From assembly GCA_965115995.1 (NCBI GenBank), contig OZ220472.1:806001-870000 (forward strand): a DNA stretch of 64,000 nucleotides, read 5' to 3'. The translations under genes and the position numbers were made by a program. This document shows positions 1 through 8,305 of the stretch, piece after piece. Below the pieces are notes generated by a model, which searched no databases, was not told where the DNA came from, and saw nothing but the letters and a program-made list of their open reading frames with translations. Source of the DNA: Poriferisodalis sp026713105. Lineage in GTDB: Bacteria > Actinomycetota > Acidimicrobiia > Acidimicrobiales > Poriferisodalaceae. Numbering within the stretch: the first letter of the stretch is position 1; the number at the start of each line of letters is the position of its first letter.

Positions 1-642
1 CACGAGACGCCCGAAGTCGAGCACCGCTGTCCACTCACAGCACGCCTGCACCAGCGACATGTCGTGATCCACCAAGATCGCCGTGGCTCCCGTGCGCTCA
101 GGCACCGAGCGGATGATCTGTGCCAGGTGCTCGGTTTCCTCCTCGGGCAGCCCGGCAGCGGGCTCGTCAAAGAGCACAATCCGTGGTGCGCCCACGATGG
201 CCCGCGCGACTTCGATGAAGCGGCGGTCACGCTGAGACAGCGTTCGGACCACCTTGTCACGAACGTCGCTCAGCCCGACGAACGAGAGCACGTCGTCGAC
301 AGCGTCTTGGCGTTCGGAGCGCGAGCCCTCGGCGGCGTGCTCGTGCACGGTGAGCACGTTCTCGTACACGGTGAGGCTCTCGATGGCCTGCACCGTCTGA
401 AAGGTGCGACGTACGCCCCAGCGAGCCCGCGCGTAGTCGGGCATGTCCAACAGGTCGATGTCGTCGATGACGACGCGGCCCGACACCGGTGTCACAAAGC
501 CCGACATCACGTTGAACAGCGTCGTCTTGCCGGCGCCGTTCGGGCCGATCAGCCCGCAGGTGCCGCCCGGGAACGTGAGTGTCACCTGATCCAGCGAGCG
601 GACACCGCCGAATTGCACGCTGAGGTCGGTGATCTCGATCAC
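1..642 (-). CDS. livG: ABC transporter ATP-binding protein, LivG-type (3' end outside window)
   Basis: ATPase of a branched-chain amino-acid type importer, acting at the inner face of the membrane. The 214 visible codons hold Walker A (GPNGAGKTT, about residues 33-41), a Q-loop (RRTFQT), Walker B (RIVLFDEPAAGLP) and the H-loop (VDHDMSL). The signature region reads TLSQRDRRFIEVARA rather than LSGGQ; degenerate signatures are common in LivG/LivF proteins. Translation starts at a GTG overlapping the livM stop in a GTGA quartet, so the two are translationally coupled. The C-terminus, and probably a second ATPase gene (livF), lie beyond the left edge. Transported substrate cannot be read from the sequence; branched-chain amino acids, amides or other small organics are all carried by this family. 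Confidence 0.9.
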   Translation of the reverse strand, partial: MIEITDLSVQFGGVRSLDQVTLTFPGGTCGLIGPNGAGKTTLFNVMSGFVTPVSGRVVIDDIDLLDMPDYARARWGVRRTFQTVQAIESLTVYENVLTVHEHAAEGSRSERQDAVDDVLSFVGLSDVRDKVVRTLSQRDRRFIEVARAIVGAPRIVLFDEPAAGLPEEETEHLAQIIRSVPERTGATAILVDHDMSLVQACCEWTAVLDFGRLV

Positions 643-1634
643 TCGAGCAGACCCTTCTTCTCCATGGCCTTCGTCGTCTGGATCAGGTTGATCATGAGGC
701 CGATCCCGAAAATGGTCAGCGCGAAGTCATTCCAGAAATTGTGACCGATGACGTTCTGGGTCAGGAAGGGCAGCATGATCGTGGCGAAGAAGGCGGCCAG
801 CACCGCACCCCACAGCGAGCTGATGCCGCCCATGAGCACCACCGCGATCAAGAACAGCGCAGCTTGCCGGTCGAATTGCGCAATGCTGGAGTTCGACTGC
901 ACATGAGCGCCGTACAAGCCGCCGGCCACGCCTGCCATGAAGGCAGCCAGGCCGAAGGCCAGCAGCTTGTAGCGGGTGATGTTGATGCCCGAGGCCAGCG
1001 CCGAAGGCTCGCTCTGGCTCACCGACGCCCACGCCCGCCCCGGCTTGGAGGCCAGGAACGCCACGGCAATCATGAACATGACGAACGCAACGATCACGGC
1101 GTACCGGAAGAAGGCGACATCACCGTCAGCGACGAATGGTCGCGGCATCGGTTCACGATCACCGATCGCGAACGCGACTCCTCGAAAACCCGGACCGCCG
1201 GTGGGGAGCTTGATGCGGTTCAGGGCGATCTCGATGCCGACGGCCAGCAGCAGTGTGACCAGAGCCAGGTAGAGCCCGCTGACCCGAAGCGCGGGCAAGC
1301 CGATGAGCAACCCGAAGATGGCAGCCACCAGTCCGCCGGCGATCAACAGCAGGGGGAACACCCCGGGGTAGGGGACGTCGGTGAGGTAGGCCAATCGGAT
1401 CGTCACCCAGGCGCCGATGCCGTAGGGGGCAACCTGGCCCAGCGACACCAAGCCCACCCGGCCGTACAGCATCCCGACGCTGGCAGCCACGACGGCGTAG
1501 ATCGCCATCTGGGTGAAGTTGAAGATCCACGTTGCGTCGAGGACCGACGGCATGACGAACATCGCAAACAGGAACAGCGCGCCGACGAGTGTCGGTTGGA
1601 AGGCTCGGTGGGAGAGCGCCTGAGCGACCCTCAC
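639..1634 (-). CDS. livM: branched-chain amino-acid type ABC transporter permease LivM
   Basis: 331-residue integral membrane permease, one half of the transport channel. Hydrophobic segments run through most of the protein, and the family core (GLVSLGQVAPYGIGAW, then LPALRVSGLYLALVTL and the C-terminal GGISSLWGAVL) is intact. I start it at the GTG at 1634, which forms a GTGA overlap with the livH stop. The open frame extends about 100 codons further upstream, but that part is livH sequence read out of frame. Order binding protein-livH-livM-livG on one strand is a standard HAAT operon. Substrate unknown. Confidence 0.92.
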   Translation of the reverse strand: MRVAQALSHRAFQPTLVGALFLFAMFVMPSVLDATWIFNFTQMAIYAVVAASVGMLYGRVGLVSLGQVAPYGIGAWVTIRLAYLTDVPYPGVFPLLLIAGGLVAAIFGLLIGLPALRVSGLYLALVTLLLAVGIEIALNRIKLPTGGPGFRGVAFAIGDREPMPRPFVADGDVAFFRYAVIVAFVMFMIAVAFLASKPGRAWASVSQSEPSALASGINITRYKLLAFGLAAFMAGVAGGLYGAHVQSNSSIAQFDRQAALFLIAVVLMGGISSLWGAVLAAFFATIMLPFLTQNVIGHNFWNDFALTIFGIGLMINLIQTTKAMEKKGLLE

Positions 1635-2557
1635 GACATCTCCCTGCCTGCGAGCACCACCGTGCGCTTCCGTGAGATCCACAGGATCGCGACGACGGCG
1701 ATCACCATGGGGGTCATCTTGCGAATCTGGGACAGGAAGCTCAAGCTGCCGCTGAACGGTGTCAGCATCGACTCCACGACGCCGATCAGCAGGCTCGCTC
1801 CCAGCGTGATCCACAGCGACCTGAACTGGCCCACGATGGCCCCCGCAAGCGCCGGAATGACAAACCAGGTGAGGGTGACCTGATCCATGCTCTTGAAGAG
1901 CGACGGCAGCAGCAAGAAGACGCAGCCGCACAGCAAACCGGCGCCGAACCAGGCAATCGCCTCGACGCGCCGGACCGGGACGCCCAGCAACGCCGCGGTC
2001 TCACGATTGTTCGCGATCGCCCGCATGGCGGTGCCGGTCTTCGTGCGCCGCAGGAAGATCCCCACTCCGATCACCACGGCGAATGCAAACGCCAGCGCCA
2101 GCACTTGTGTCGTCGAAACGACGGTGTTGCCGATGCTGAACCTCGCGGTGGGGAAGTGCATGCCGCGAGGCTTGGAGGTGTCCCAGCGCTCTTTCATGAT
2201 GCCCATCAGAAAGAGCGCCAAGGCCACGGTTCCCAGCGTCTTCACCAGGGAATCGCGCTTGTCCAGAATTGGTGCGAAGACTCGCCCGTAGATCAGGAAC
2301 ATGACCGCGCACAGAGCGACCAGCGCCGGGAACAGCAGAATGCCGAATCCCGATACTTGCGGCTCGGGAACGATGAGCGATCCGCCCATGAACGACCACA
2401 CGAGGTGGACGCCCATGGTTCCGACGGCACCGAAGGCCAGGTTCACCACACCTGTGGTGCGGTAGAGGACGACGATGCTCGTCCCCGTCACCGCATACAT
2501 CGCCCCGAACGCCAGCCCTTGGATGAAGAAGGGCAGCAGTATCGAGCTATCGGGCAT
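1631..2557 (-). CDS. livH: branched-chain amino-acid type ABC transporter permease LivH
   Basis: 308-residue membrane permease, partner of LivM in the heterodimeric channel. The N-terminus (FIQGLAFGAMYAVTG, then VNLAFGAVGTMG) matches the LivH family, and the late motif ALLGVPVRRVEAIAWFGAGLL is the conserved cytoplasmic loop that contacts the ATPases. ATG start at 2557, 45 bp after the binding-protein stop; no strong ribosome site is visible, so it may be translated by re-initiation. Its stop overlaps the livM start. The length is normal for the family and no frameshift is seen. Confidence 0.92.
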   Translation of the reverse strand: MPDSSILLPFFIQGLAFGAMYAVTGTSIVVLYRTTGVVNLAFGAVGTMGVHLVWSFMGGSLIVPEPQVSGFGILLFPALVALCAVMFLIYGRVFAPILDKRDSLVKTLGTVALALFLMGIMKERWDTSKPRGMHFPTARFSIGNTVVSTTQVLALAFAFAVVIGVGIFLRRTKTGTAMRAIANNRETAALLGVPVRRVEAIAWFGAGLLCGCVFLLLPSLFKSMDQVTLTWFVIPALAGAIVGQFRSLWITLGASLLIGVVESMLTPFSGSLSFLSQIRKMTPMVIAVVAILWISRKRTVVLAGREMS

Positions 2558-2602
2558 CCGACGCGATGTGTGCGGTGACTCGAGGTGTGCTGGCTACCGG
2601 GC

Positions 2603-4021
2603 TCAGCCTTGCGAGCCCAGACCGCCCTTCCAGTTGTTGGGCTCGTCCGCCGTCAGACCGCCGCCGGCCTCGGCCTCGCGCACGGCCACCAGGATGGGGT
2701 CGATCGCGGCAATCTCGAAGCAGCCGCTGTCGTCGCGCATGGCACCCACGCCGTCGGGCACCACGTTGTAGTCCCAGTTGTTCGACACGTTGCCCAATTC
2801 CAGACCGCCGAAGTACCACGGCTTGCACAGGTGATCGGTCTGGAAGTTCTTGATGTCGCCGATCGCTGCGTTCACTGCAGCCCGATCATCGAGATCGGCC
2901 GGGTCCATGCCCAACAGGGCGTGTACCAGGATGCGGCCGGCCACCCAGCCCATCTGCTGGAAGCTGCCCAGCGTTGGGTCTTCGTGGAAGTCGGCGGTCA
3001 CCTGCCGGTAGAGCTCCACGTCGGGCCGGGGATCGTCCAGCAGGCTGAACTCAGCGTTGACGTTGACCTTGCCTTCCCAGGCCGCGCCGAGCGTGGCGGC
3101 GACAGCACTGTCATTCAGCGGTGTTGACGCACCCCAGATGACCCGGTCGATCAGTCCCTGCTCTTCCGCGGCCTTGAGAATCTTGAGGCCCTCGGGCGGC
3201 GTGTAGTTGAGCAGCACGCCTCCGCCATCGCCGGCCCGGTTCACCAGGTCGAGTGCGACAGAGGTCGGATCCGAGATCGGCAGGTCAGTCAGGACGTTCT
3301 CCCACTCCAGCCCGGACTGCTCGACGAACGCACCGGCCAGCGACTGCGCATATTCCGCAGCGGGCGAGACGCCGGTGACCGTCACGACCTTGTCGGCGGC
3401 ACCCTTCGCGACGACCGCCTGAGCTGCGCCGAGCAACGAGTAGGCCGGACCCATGTTGGTTGCCGAGATGTTGGGCGAACTGAAGCACTCACCCGCGACG
3501 CCCGCAACGATCACGTTCAGGCCCTGCTCCTCGTAGTAGCCGGCGTTGACGGCGCAGTCCAAGATCGAGAAGCCGCCGGCGAGTGCCACGACGCCATCGG
3601 TCTCAATCAGCTTGCGTGCTGCCGCTGCGGCGTCCTCGGGGGTGGCGTTGTCGTTCTCCCAGACCATCTCCAAGGGGCGGCCGTGAATGCCGCCGTTTGC
3701 GTTCACGCAGCGGAAGTACGCCTCCATCATGAGCGGGCCGGTCGAGAAGTCAATGCCGGGGACTGACGTCGTGACATTGCCGATGACGATCGGCTCGCCG
3801 GTCGCCTCTTCGCCCGTGCCGAGGCCGCAGAAATCGCCGGCTTGGTCCATGGCCATGTGCTCGTCGGCCATGTCGTCGTCGGCCATGTCGTCATCGGCCG
3901 CCGGCGCCGCAGTCGTGGCGGCCGGTGCCGCCGTGTCGGCCGTGTCGCTGTCGTCGTCACTGCCGCAGGCTGCGGCGACGAGTACGAACACAAATGCGAT
4001 TGCGGTCAATTTGCGAAGCAT
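2603..4021 (-). CDS. ABC transporter substrate-binding lipoprotein (LivK/HAAT family)
   Basis: 472-residue periplasmic-type binding protein, type I fold (peripla_BP_6). It begins with a lipoprotein signal (positively charged start, hydrophobic stretch, lipobox-like VAAAC with Cys about 20), then an acidic low-complexity linker containing a five-residue unit repeated three times, then the globular receptor domain. The start at 4021 is supported by a strong GGAGGGG ribosome site a few bases upstream; the open frame continues much further upstream only because it runs antisense to the IS transposase. It is the first gene of the liv operon and should capture the substrate for LivHMG. The ligand cannot be predicted. 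An IS element ends 68 bp upstream of the start, so the native promoter may be displaced. Confidence 0.9.
   Translation of the reverse strand: MLRKLTAIAFVFVLVAAACGSDDDSDTADTAAPAATTAAPAADDDMADDDMADEHMAMDQAGDFCGLGTGEEATGEPIVIGNVTTSVPGIDFSTGPLMMEAYFRCVNANGGIHGRPLEMVWENDNATPEDAAAAARKLIETDGVVALAGGFSILDCAVNAGYYEEQGLNVIVAGVAGECFSSPNISATNMGPAYSLLGAAQAVVAKGAADKVVTVTGVSPAAEYAQSLAGAFVEQSGLEWENVLTDLPISDPTSVALDLVNRAGDGGGVLLNYTPPEGLKILKAAEEQGLIDRVIWGASTPLNDSAVAATLGAAWEGKVNVNAEFSLLDDPRPDVELYRQVTADFHEDPTLGSFQQMGWVAGRILVHALLGMDPADLDDRAAVNAAIGDIKNFQTDHLCKPWYFGGLELGNVSNNWDYNVVPDGVGAMRDDSGCFEIAAIDPILVAVREAEAGGGLTADEPNNWKGGLGSQG
3857..3901. repeat. three 15-bp tandem units inside the binding-protein linker
   Basis: Three consecutive 15-bp units (3857-3871, 3872-3886, 3887-3901) encode the repeated acidic linker DEHMA/DDDMA/DDDMA-like pentapeptides of the lipoprotein. 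Period is a multiple of three, so unit gain or loss keeps the frame. The linker probably spaces the receptor domain from the lipid anchor. Confidence 0.7.
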
Positions 4022-4089
4022 GAGCTTCCCCCTCCGTGTGGCGACCGGGCGCGTCGCCCGGTCGGGAACAAAGCCCTCCCGAGCCCTTA

Positions 4090-5057
4090 GAGGCCGCGCC
4101 AATAGGCGACCATCCACCAGTCGTCGGGTTGGGCTCGCTGTGATGCGGGCTGCTTTCCGAACCGACGACTGGCGGAGGTGCCTGCTCATCATGCGCGCTT
4201 TGGCGAAGGCTGTGGTGGATGTGATCTGGGCGGCGGTGGAGCCGCGGTTGCCTCGGGCACCGGATCGGCACCCGCTGGGCTGCCACCGTCCGCGCGTCAG
4301 CGACCGGTTGTGCTTGCAGGGGATCGTGTGGCGGCTGGCGCTGGGCTGTTCGTGGGTGTCGGTGGAGACCTTGTTGGACAACCAAGTGTCGGACACGACG
4401 CTGCGCCGCAGACGCGACGAGTGGGTCGCGGCGGGTGTGTTCGACGCCGTTGCCGCGGAGGCGCTCGCCGCCTGGGACCGCATCATGGGTCTGCGGCTGC
4501 CCGATGTGTGCATCGACGGATCGATCCACAAGGCCCCTTGCGGCGGCCCTGGAACCGGCAAAAGCCCTGTTGACAGGCGCAAACTGGGCTGGAAGTTGTC
4601 CGTAGCGGTCGACGGGGCGGGCATCCCGGTCGCGTGGGCCGCAGACGGCGCGAACCGCAACGACATCATGCTGTTTGGCCCCACCGTGGACCAGATCGTC
4701 GAACGCGGCCTGCACCACGACATCGACACCTTGCACCTCGACCGCGGCTACTGGGGCGCCCGCGTCGACCACGCAGCAGCCGCGGCGGGCATCACCGACT
4801 TGGTGAGGCCCCCCAAGCGCAAACCCGGCCACGACCGCCCCGCCGAACCCGTCCAAACACCGCTGGGGCTGCGCTGGCGAGTCGAGCGCGCCAACTCATG
4901 GCTGTCCAGCTACGGGCAACTACGACGCAACACCGACCGAAAACCCGAGCACCGCCTCGCACAGACCGCCCTCGCCGTCTCCTTGATCATCACCATCAAG
5001 CTCATCGACCACCGAGACCGCTGGGACCCCCACTGACCCACCTATTGGCGCATCCTC
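4090..5057 (+). mobile_element. IS5-family insertion sequence, 968 bp, complete
   Basis: Terminal inverted repeats are readable: left end 4090-4106 (GAGGCCGCGCCAATAGG) and right end 5041-5057, whose reverse complement is GAGGATGCGCCAATAGG, 15 of 17 identical. The element is flanked by TTA on both sides (4087-4089 and 5058-5060), consistent with a 3-bp TNA target duplication as known for some IS5 subgroups. One transposase gene fills the element. The intact ends and gene suggest a recent, possibly still active insertion between the liv operon and the rraA-like gene. Confidence 0.88.
4191..5036 (+). CDS. IS5-family transposase (DDE type)
   Basis: About 281 residues. The three catalytic acidic residues of a DDE transposase are visible: D in VCIDGSIHK, D in LHLDRGYWGARVD and E in RWRVERANSW, the last inside the IS5 signature Y/W-x-R-x-E-R. 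I start at ATG 4191, which has GGAGG about 12 bases upstream; an in-frame ATG at 4143 would add 16 residues and cannot be excluded. The frame is open far upstream of the element, but that part is antisense to the binding-protein gene. It is uninterrupted and ends 21 bp before the right inverted repeat. Confidence 0.9.
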   Translation: MRALAKAVVDVIWAAVEPRLPRAPDRHPLGCHRPRVSDRLCLQGIVWRLALGCSWVSVETLLDNQVSDTTLRRRRDEWVAAGVFDAVAAEALAAWDRIMGLRLPDVCIDGSIHKAPCGGPGTGKSPVDRRKLGWKLSVAVDGAGIPVAWAADGANRNDIMLFGPTVDQIVERGLHHDIDTLHLDRGYWGARVDHAAAAAGITDLVRPPKRKPGHDRPAEPVQTPLGLRWRVERANSWLSSYGQLRRNTDRKPEHRLAQTALAVSLIITIKLIDHRDRWDPH

Positions 5058-5225
5058 TTAGCCCCATGGGCGAGATCGGGGACCTCGCTTCGGGCGAGCA
5101 TAATCCGGTTCCCAGAACTGAGCGCACTCAAATTCAGTGCACTTGATTGGTTACATTGCTGCAAGCGCGATGCGCTTGACGTGCCGTGCACAATCAGTCC
5201 TGACGGGCAAAGAAATGGGGAATCC

Positions 5226-5951
5226 ATGGCCGACGCAGAACACCGTCCGGTGGTGCTCACCGACGACATGCGAATGAAGTTCAACGCAGTTTCCACGGCG
5301 ACGCTCGCGGGTCAGATGCAGCGGCGAGGCATGCAGAACAGCTTCCTCAACGGCTTGCGGCCGCTGAATGAGGGCCAGCGAATGCTCGGCTATGCCCACA
5401 CCCTCCGGTTTGTCCCGAAGCGGGAAGACTTCGAGCGACGTCTGCAGGGCCCCAACGCTCAGCGCCGAGCGGTGGAGTCGACCGAGCCCGAAGAGGTGCT
5501 GATCGTGGAAGCCCGCGGCGAGCCGCACGCCGGCACCATCGGCGACATCTTCACCATGCGCATCAAGCACCTCGGCGCTTCTGGCTTCATTACCGACGGT
5601 GCGTTGCGCGACACGCCCGCCGTGGCCGATGTGGGCCTGCCCGTGTATCACCAGTCGTCCCACGCCGCGACGCTGGGGCGCCTGCACACGCCGCTCGATC
5701 ACCAAGTTCCGATTGCCTGTGCCGGCGTCACCGTGCTTCCCGGCGACATCATCGTGGGCGACGGCGAAGGTGCCGTAGTGATCCCGGCGCTGCTCGCCGA
5801 AGAGGTAGCGAACGACTCCTACGCCCAGGAGATAGAGGAGGAGTGGGCTATCGAGCGCGTCGCAGCAGGTGACAGCTCGATCGGCACGTTCCCGATCGCC
5901 AAGGATCGGCGTCCCGAGTTCGAGGAATGGCTCGCCAAGCGCCAGGGCTGA
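5226..5951 (+). CDS. RraA-like / 4-hydroxy-4-methyl-2-oxoglutarate aldolase family protein
   Basis: 241 residues of the RraA/HMG-CHA aldolase fold. The family core HAGTIGDIFTMRIKHLGASG...TDGALRDTP carries the phosphate/substrate loop and the R-D pair used for metal and pyruvate binding. Members of this family either cleave 4-hydroxy-4-methyl-2-oxoglutarate or 4-carboxy-4-hydroxy-2-oxoadipate, or are uncharacterised; the RNase E inhibitor function is limited to proteobacterial RraA. The ATG at 5226 has a GGGG-type site just upstream. It is convergent with the HbpS-like gene. Placement ahead of an oxygenase/dioxygenase block suggests a role in a ring-cleavage pathway, but this is inference. Confidence 0.8.
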   Translation: MADAEHRPVVLTDDMRMKFNAVSTATLAGQMQRRGMQNSFLNGLRPLNEGQRMLGYAHTLRFVPKREDFERRLQGPNAQRRAVESTEPEEVLIVEARGEPHAGTIGDIFTMRIKHLGASGFITDGALRDTPAVADVGLPVYHQSSHAATLGRLHTPLDHQVPIACAGVTVLPGDIIVGDGEGAVVIPALLAEEVANDSYAQEIEEEWAIERVAAGDSSIGTFPIAKDRRPEFEEWLAKRQG

Positions 5952-5994
5952 GCCCGGCCGCCCGGCTTACCCGGGCTCACATGGACGACTCCAG

Positions 5995-6429
5995 CTAGCC
6001 GGCCAGGGCGTCGGCGCCTGCTTGGGCAACCTCAGTGTCCTCGTCGGCCGAGCCGCCCGAGGCACCAATGGCACCCACCAAAGTGCCGTCAACGAAGATC
6101 CCCACGCCGCCGCCGAACACGATGAGCCGCGGTGTGTGGGTGATGCCGTGCACCAGCGCCGGTTCATCCTTGATGAGATTCCACCAGTTGCCGCTGGGCA
6201 TGCCGCCGAAACCGGTCACGGTGAACGCCTTGTTGAGGGCGATGCCCGCCGACAGCCGCGGCGCGCCGTCCATCCGCGCAGTGGCAATCGGGTCGCCGGA
6301 AGGATCGGTCACCGCAATGCAGAACCGTCCGCCCATGTCGCCGGCCTTGGCGAGAGCGGCATCGAGTGCCTTGCGGGCGCCGGCGAGTGTCAGCGAGCGT
6401 GCGGGTGCGGTGTCTGTGCTGTCGGCCAT
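5995..6429 (-). CDS. HbpS/GlcG-like (DUF336) haem-binding-family protein
   Basis: 144 residues of the small HbpS/GlcG/PduO-C fold. Typical features are the N-terminal helix (GARKALDAALAKA), the strand CIAVTDPSGDPIATARMDGAP, the helix SAGIALNKAFTV and the glycine-rich end LIVFGGGVGIFVDGTLVGAIGASGGSADED. HbpS binds haem in streptomycetes; GlcG and many homologues sit next to catabolic genes with unknown function. Databases often mislabel this family as cobalamin adenosyltransferase; that label is not supported. ATG 6429 has CGGAG upstream. It is transcribed divergently from the luciferase-like gene at 6564, so 6430-6563 holds both promoters. Confidence 0.8.
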   Translation of the reverse strand: MADSTDTAPARSLTLAGARKALDAALAKAGDMGGRFCIAVTDPSGDPIATARMDGAPRLSAGIALNKAFTVTGFGGMPSGNWWNLIKDEPALVHGITHTPRLIVFGGGVGIFVDGTLVGAIGASGGSADEDTEVAQAGADALAG

Positions 6430-6563
6430 GGAGAACTCCGGCTGTGAGTGGGCGAACGCGCCGAGACTACGCTCCGGCTCGCACACGCACCGCTGCGCAT
6501 CGTCCCGCCTCGGCGGCCGACCGAGGCGAGGCCAGAGGTGCCGCTCAGCAGGGGGAGTGAGCT

Positions 6564-7514
6564 ATGGACGTCGGCATCATCATCGGGGAGGCGACGCCGC
6601 TGGGCTGGGAGCGGTGGCGGCACGTCTGCCGGCTCGTCGAGCGGCTGGAGTTCCACTCGCTGTTCCGTTCCGATCACTATTTCAACGGCAAGCAGAAGGA
6701 CGCCATCGACGTCTACCTGTCGTTCGTGATGGCCGCCGAGGAGACCGAGCGGATCCGCTTCGGCCCGCTCGTCACCCCTGTCACATTCCGCGAGCCGGTG
6801 AACGTCGGCCGTATGGCGCAGCAGCTCGACGCTCTCGCAGACGGCCGATTTGTCATGGGGCTCGGCGCAGGCTGGTACCCCGACGAGCACGAGATCTACG
6901 GGGTGAACTTCCCCGCTGGTCCCGAGCGTTACGACCGCCTTGAAGAGGCCATCGCGCTGATGAAGGAGCTGTGGTACTCCGAATCGGGCACGTTCGACGG
7001 CAGCTACTACCGGATTCAGGGCACCAACTCCAAGCCCCACCCGCCCGTGGGGCGCCCGCCCATCCTCATCGGCGGCACAGGCCCGCGGCGCACGCTGCGC
7101 ATCGCCGCCGAGCATGCCTACGAGTGGAATGCCACCCCGCTCGACGTCGAAGACTTCCGGGCCGCCAATGAGGCGCTGGCCAGGCATTGCGAGGACTTCG
7201 GCCGTGATCCCGCCGACATCCGCAAGTCCATGCTCATCTTCGCCACGATCGGCCCCGACGAGCACCAGGAATCGGTCGTGCTGCAACGTTTCTTGGACAT
7301 GATGGCCCCCGAGGGCTCAGGCATCAGCCTGGAGGACGCCATCGCAGCGGGCCACGGCCCGTGGCGGGGTTCGGTCTCCCAGCTCGTCGACCATTGCGGG
7401 CAACTGCGAGACCTCGGTCTCGACGAGGTGGTGTTCGAGCATTTCTGCCACGAGGACGACACCGTCCCCGAGTGGATCGCGGCCGAGGTCAAACCGAGGC
7501 TCGAAGCACTCTGA
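6564..7514 (+). CDS. luciferase-like (LLM) flavin/F420-dependent oxidoreductase
   Basis: 316 residues of the bacterial luciferase-like TIM-barrel family. Motifs: GLGAGWYPDEHEIYGVNFP and PILIGGTGPRRTLRIAAEHA, which form the flavin/F420 pocket, and the substrate-side segment ALADGRFVMG. ATG at 6564 follows an AGGGGGAG ribosome site. In actinobacteria such proteins usually use F420H2 or FMN to oxidise alcohols, reduce double bonds or cleave C-N or C-S bonds; the precise reaction is not readable. It is followed on the same strand by a VOC protein, an MDR reductase and an HpaB-like hydroxylase. Confidence 0.85.
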   Translation: MDVGIIIGEATPLGWERWRHVCRLVERLEFHSLFRSDHYFNGKQKDAIDVYLSFVMAAEETERIRFGPLVTPVTFREPVNVGRMAQQLDALADGRFVMGLGAGWYPDEHEIYGVNFPAGPERYDRLEEAIALMKELWYSESGTFDGSYYRIQGTNSKPHPPVGRPPILIGGTGPRRTLRIAAEHAYEWNATPLDVEDFRAANEALARHCEDFGRDPADIRKSMLIFATIGPDEHQESVVLQRFLDMMAPEGSGISLEDAIAAGHGPWRGSVSQLVDHCGQLRDLGLDEVVFEHFCHEDDTVPEWIAAEVKPRLEAL

Positions 7515-7652
7515 GCTGCTCTGCGTCATTCTCTGAGCGCAGTCAGATTTTTCGTAGCCGCGCCGATTGTGACTATGCTCCGCATCAGTACGCGGCAACC
7601 CATTGCAGGCAGTGGTTGCAACGCACTTCATCACACATCACGGGGGTAGCTC

Positions 7653-8225
7653 ATGGCCGACACCATTGCGAAGCGCACGACTGCAGTGACGCCGCGGGGG
7701 GTCAATCACCTCGTGCTGAACGTCCGCAACATGGAGGAATCGCATCACTTCTGGAGCGATCTGCTGGGGTTCAAGCAGGTCGGAGCGTTGGACTCGGACA
7801 AGTACAACGTCCCCCCCTACAAGATGCAGTTCTACAGCGGTGTCATCGACAACGTGAATCACCACGATGTCGCCTTGGTAGAGATGCCCCAGCTGCCCGA
7901 GGCTCCCGAGCAATGGGACATGTTCTCGGGCGCAAGCGCGGTCAATCACATTGCCATCGCGTACCCCGACAGGGAGTCCTGGCTGGAGCAGGTGCAATTC
8001 CTCAAGGAAAACGGCGTCAAGATGAACCTGCGGGTCGACCACGGCATGACTCACAGCGTGTACATCAACGATCCCAACGGCTATGGCGTCGAGGTGCTCT
8101 ACGAGCTGCCCGCCGAGGTCTGGGAACACGACATCAATGGTGCTCTCAACTACGCGGTGACCCTCCCCGAGGAAGATCTGTTGGTCGACACCACTGACTA
8201 CGAGACAAACTTCGACCCGAGCTGA
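7653..8225 (+). CDS. VOC-family protein, extradiol dioxygenase type
   Basis: 190 residues with two beta-alpha-beta-beta-beta modules. The metal ligands expected for a type I extradiol (catechol 2,3-) dioxygenase or glyoxalase fold are present: H in RGVNHLVLNV, H in VNHIAIAY or HGMTHSVYI, and E in GYGVEVLYEL. The GGGGG ribosome site precedes the ATG at 7653. With the HpaB-like hydroxylase and the alpha/beta hydrolase downstream, a meta-cleavage dioxygenase role is plausible; glyoxalase or other VOC chemistry cannot be excluded. 7515-7652 is a 138-bp gap that probably carries its promoter. Confidence 0.8.
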   Translation: MADTIAKRTTAVTPRGVNHLVLNVRNMEESHHFWSDLLGFKQVGALDSDKYNVPPYKMQFYSGVIDNVNHHDVALVEMPQLPEAPEQWDMFSGASAVNHIAIAYPDRESWLEQVQFLKENGVKMNLRVDHGMTHSVYINDPNGYGVEVLYELPAEVWEHDINGALNYAVTLPEEDLLVDTTDYETNFDPS

Positions 8226-8305
8226 GTTCGGCTCTGTCCGGTCCTCCTCGTCACGTTCAATTCCGCCACGACTTTGTGATCGTGGCGCGCTCGTAGGAGT
8301 TTTTG

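Noticed and set aside
5226..5951. Naming the RraA-like gene as an RNase E inhibitor
   Set aside because: That role is limited to proteobacterial RraA; the catabolic context and wider family favour an aldolase-type enzyme.
5995..6429. Cobalamin adenosyltransferase label for the HbpS/GlcG-like protein
   Set aside because: The fold matches the PduO C-terminal/HbpS domain, which is not the adenosyltransferase domain.
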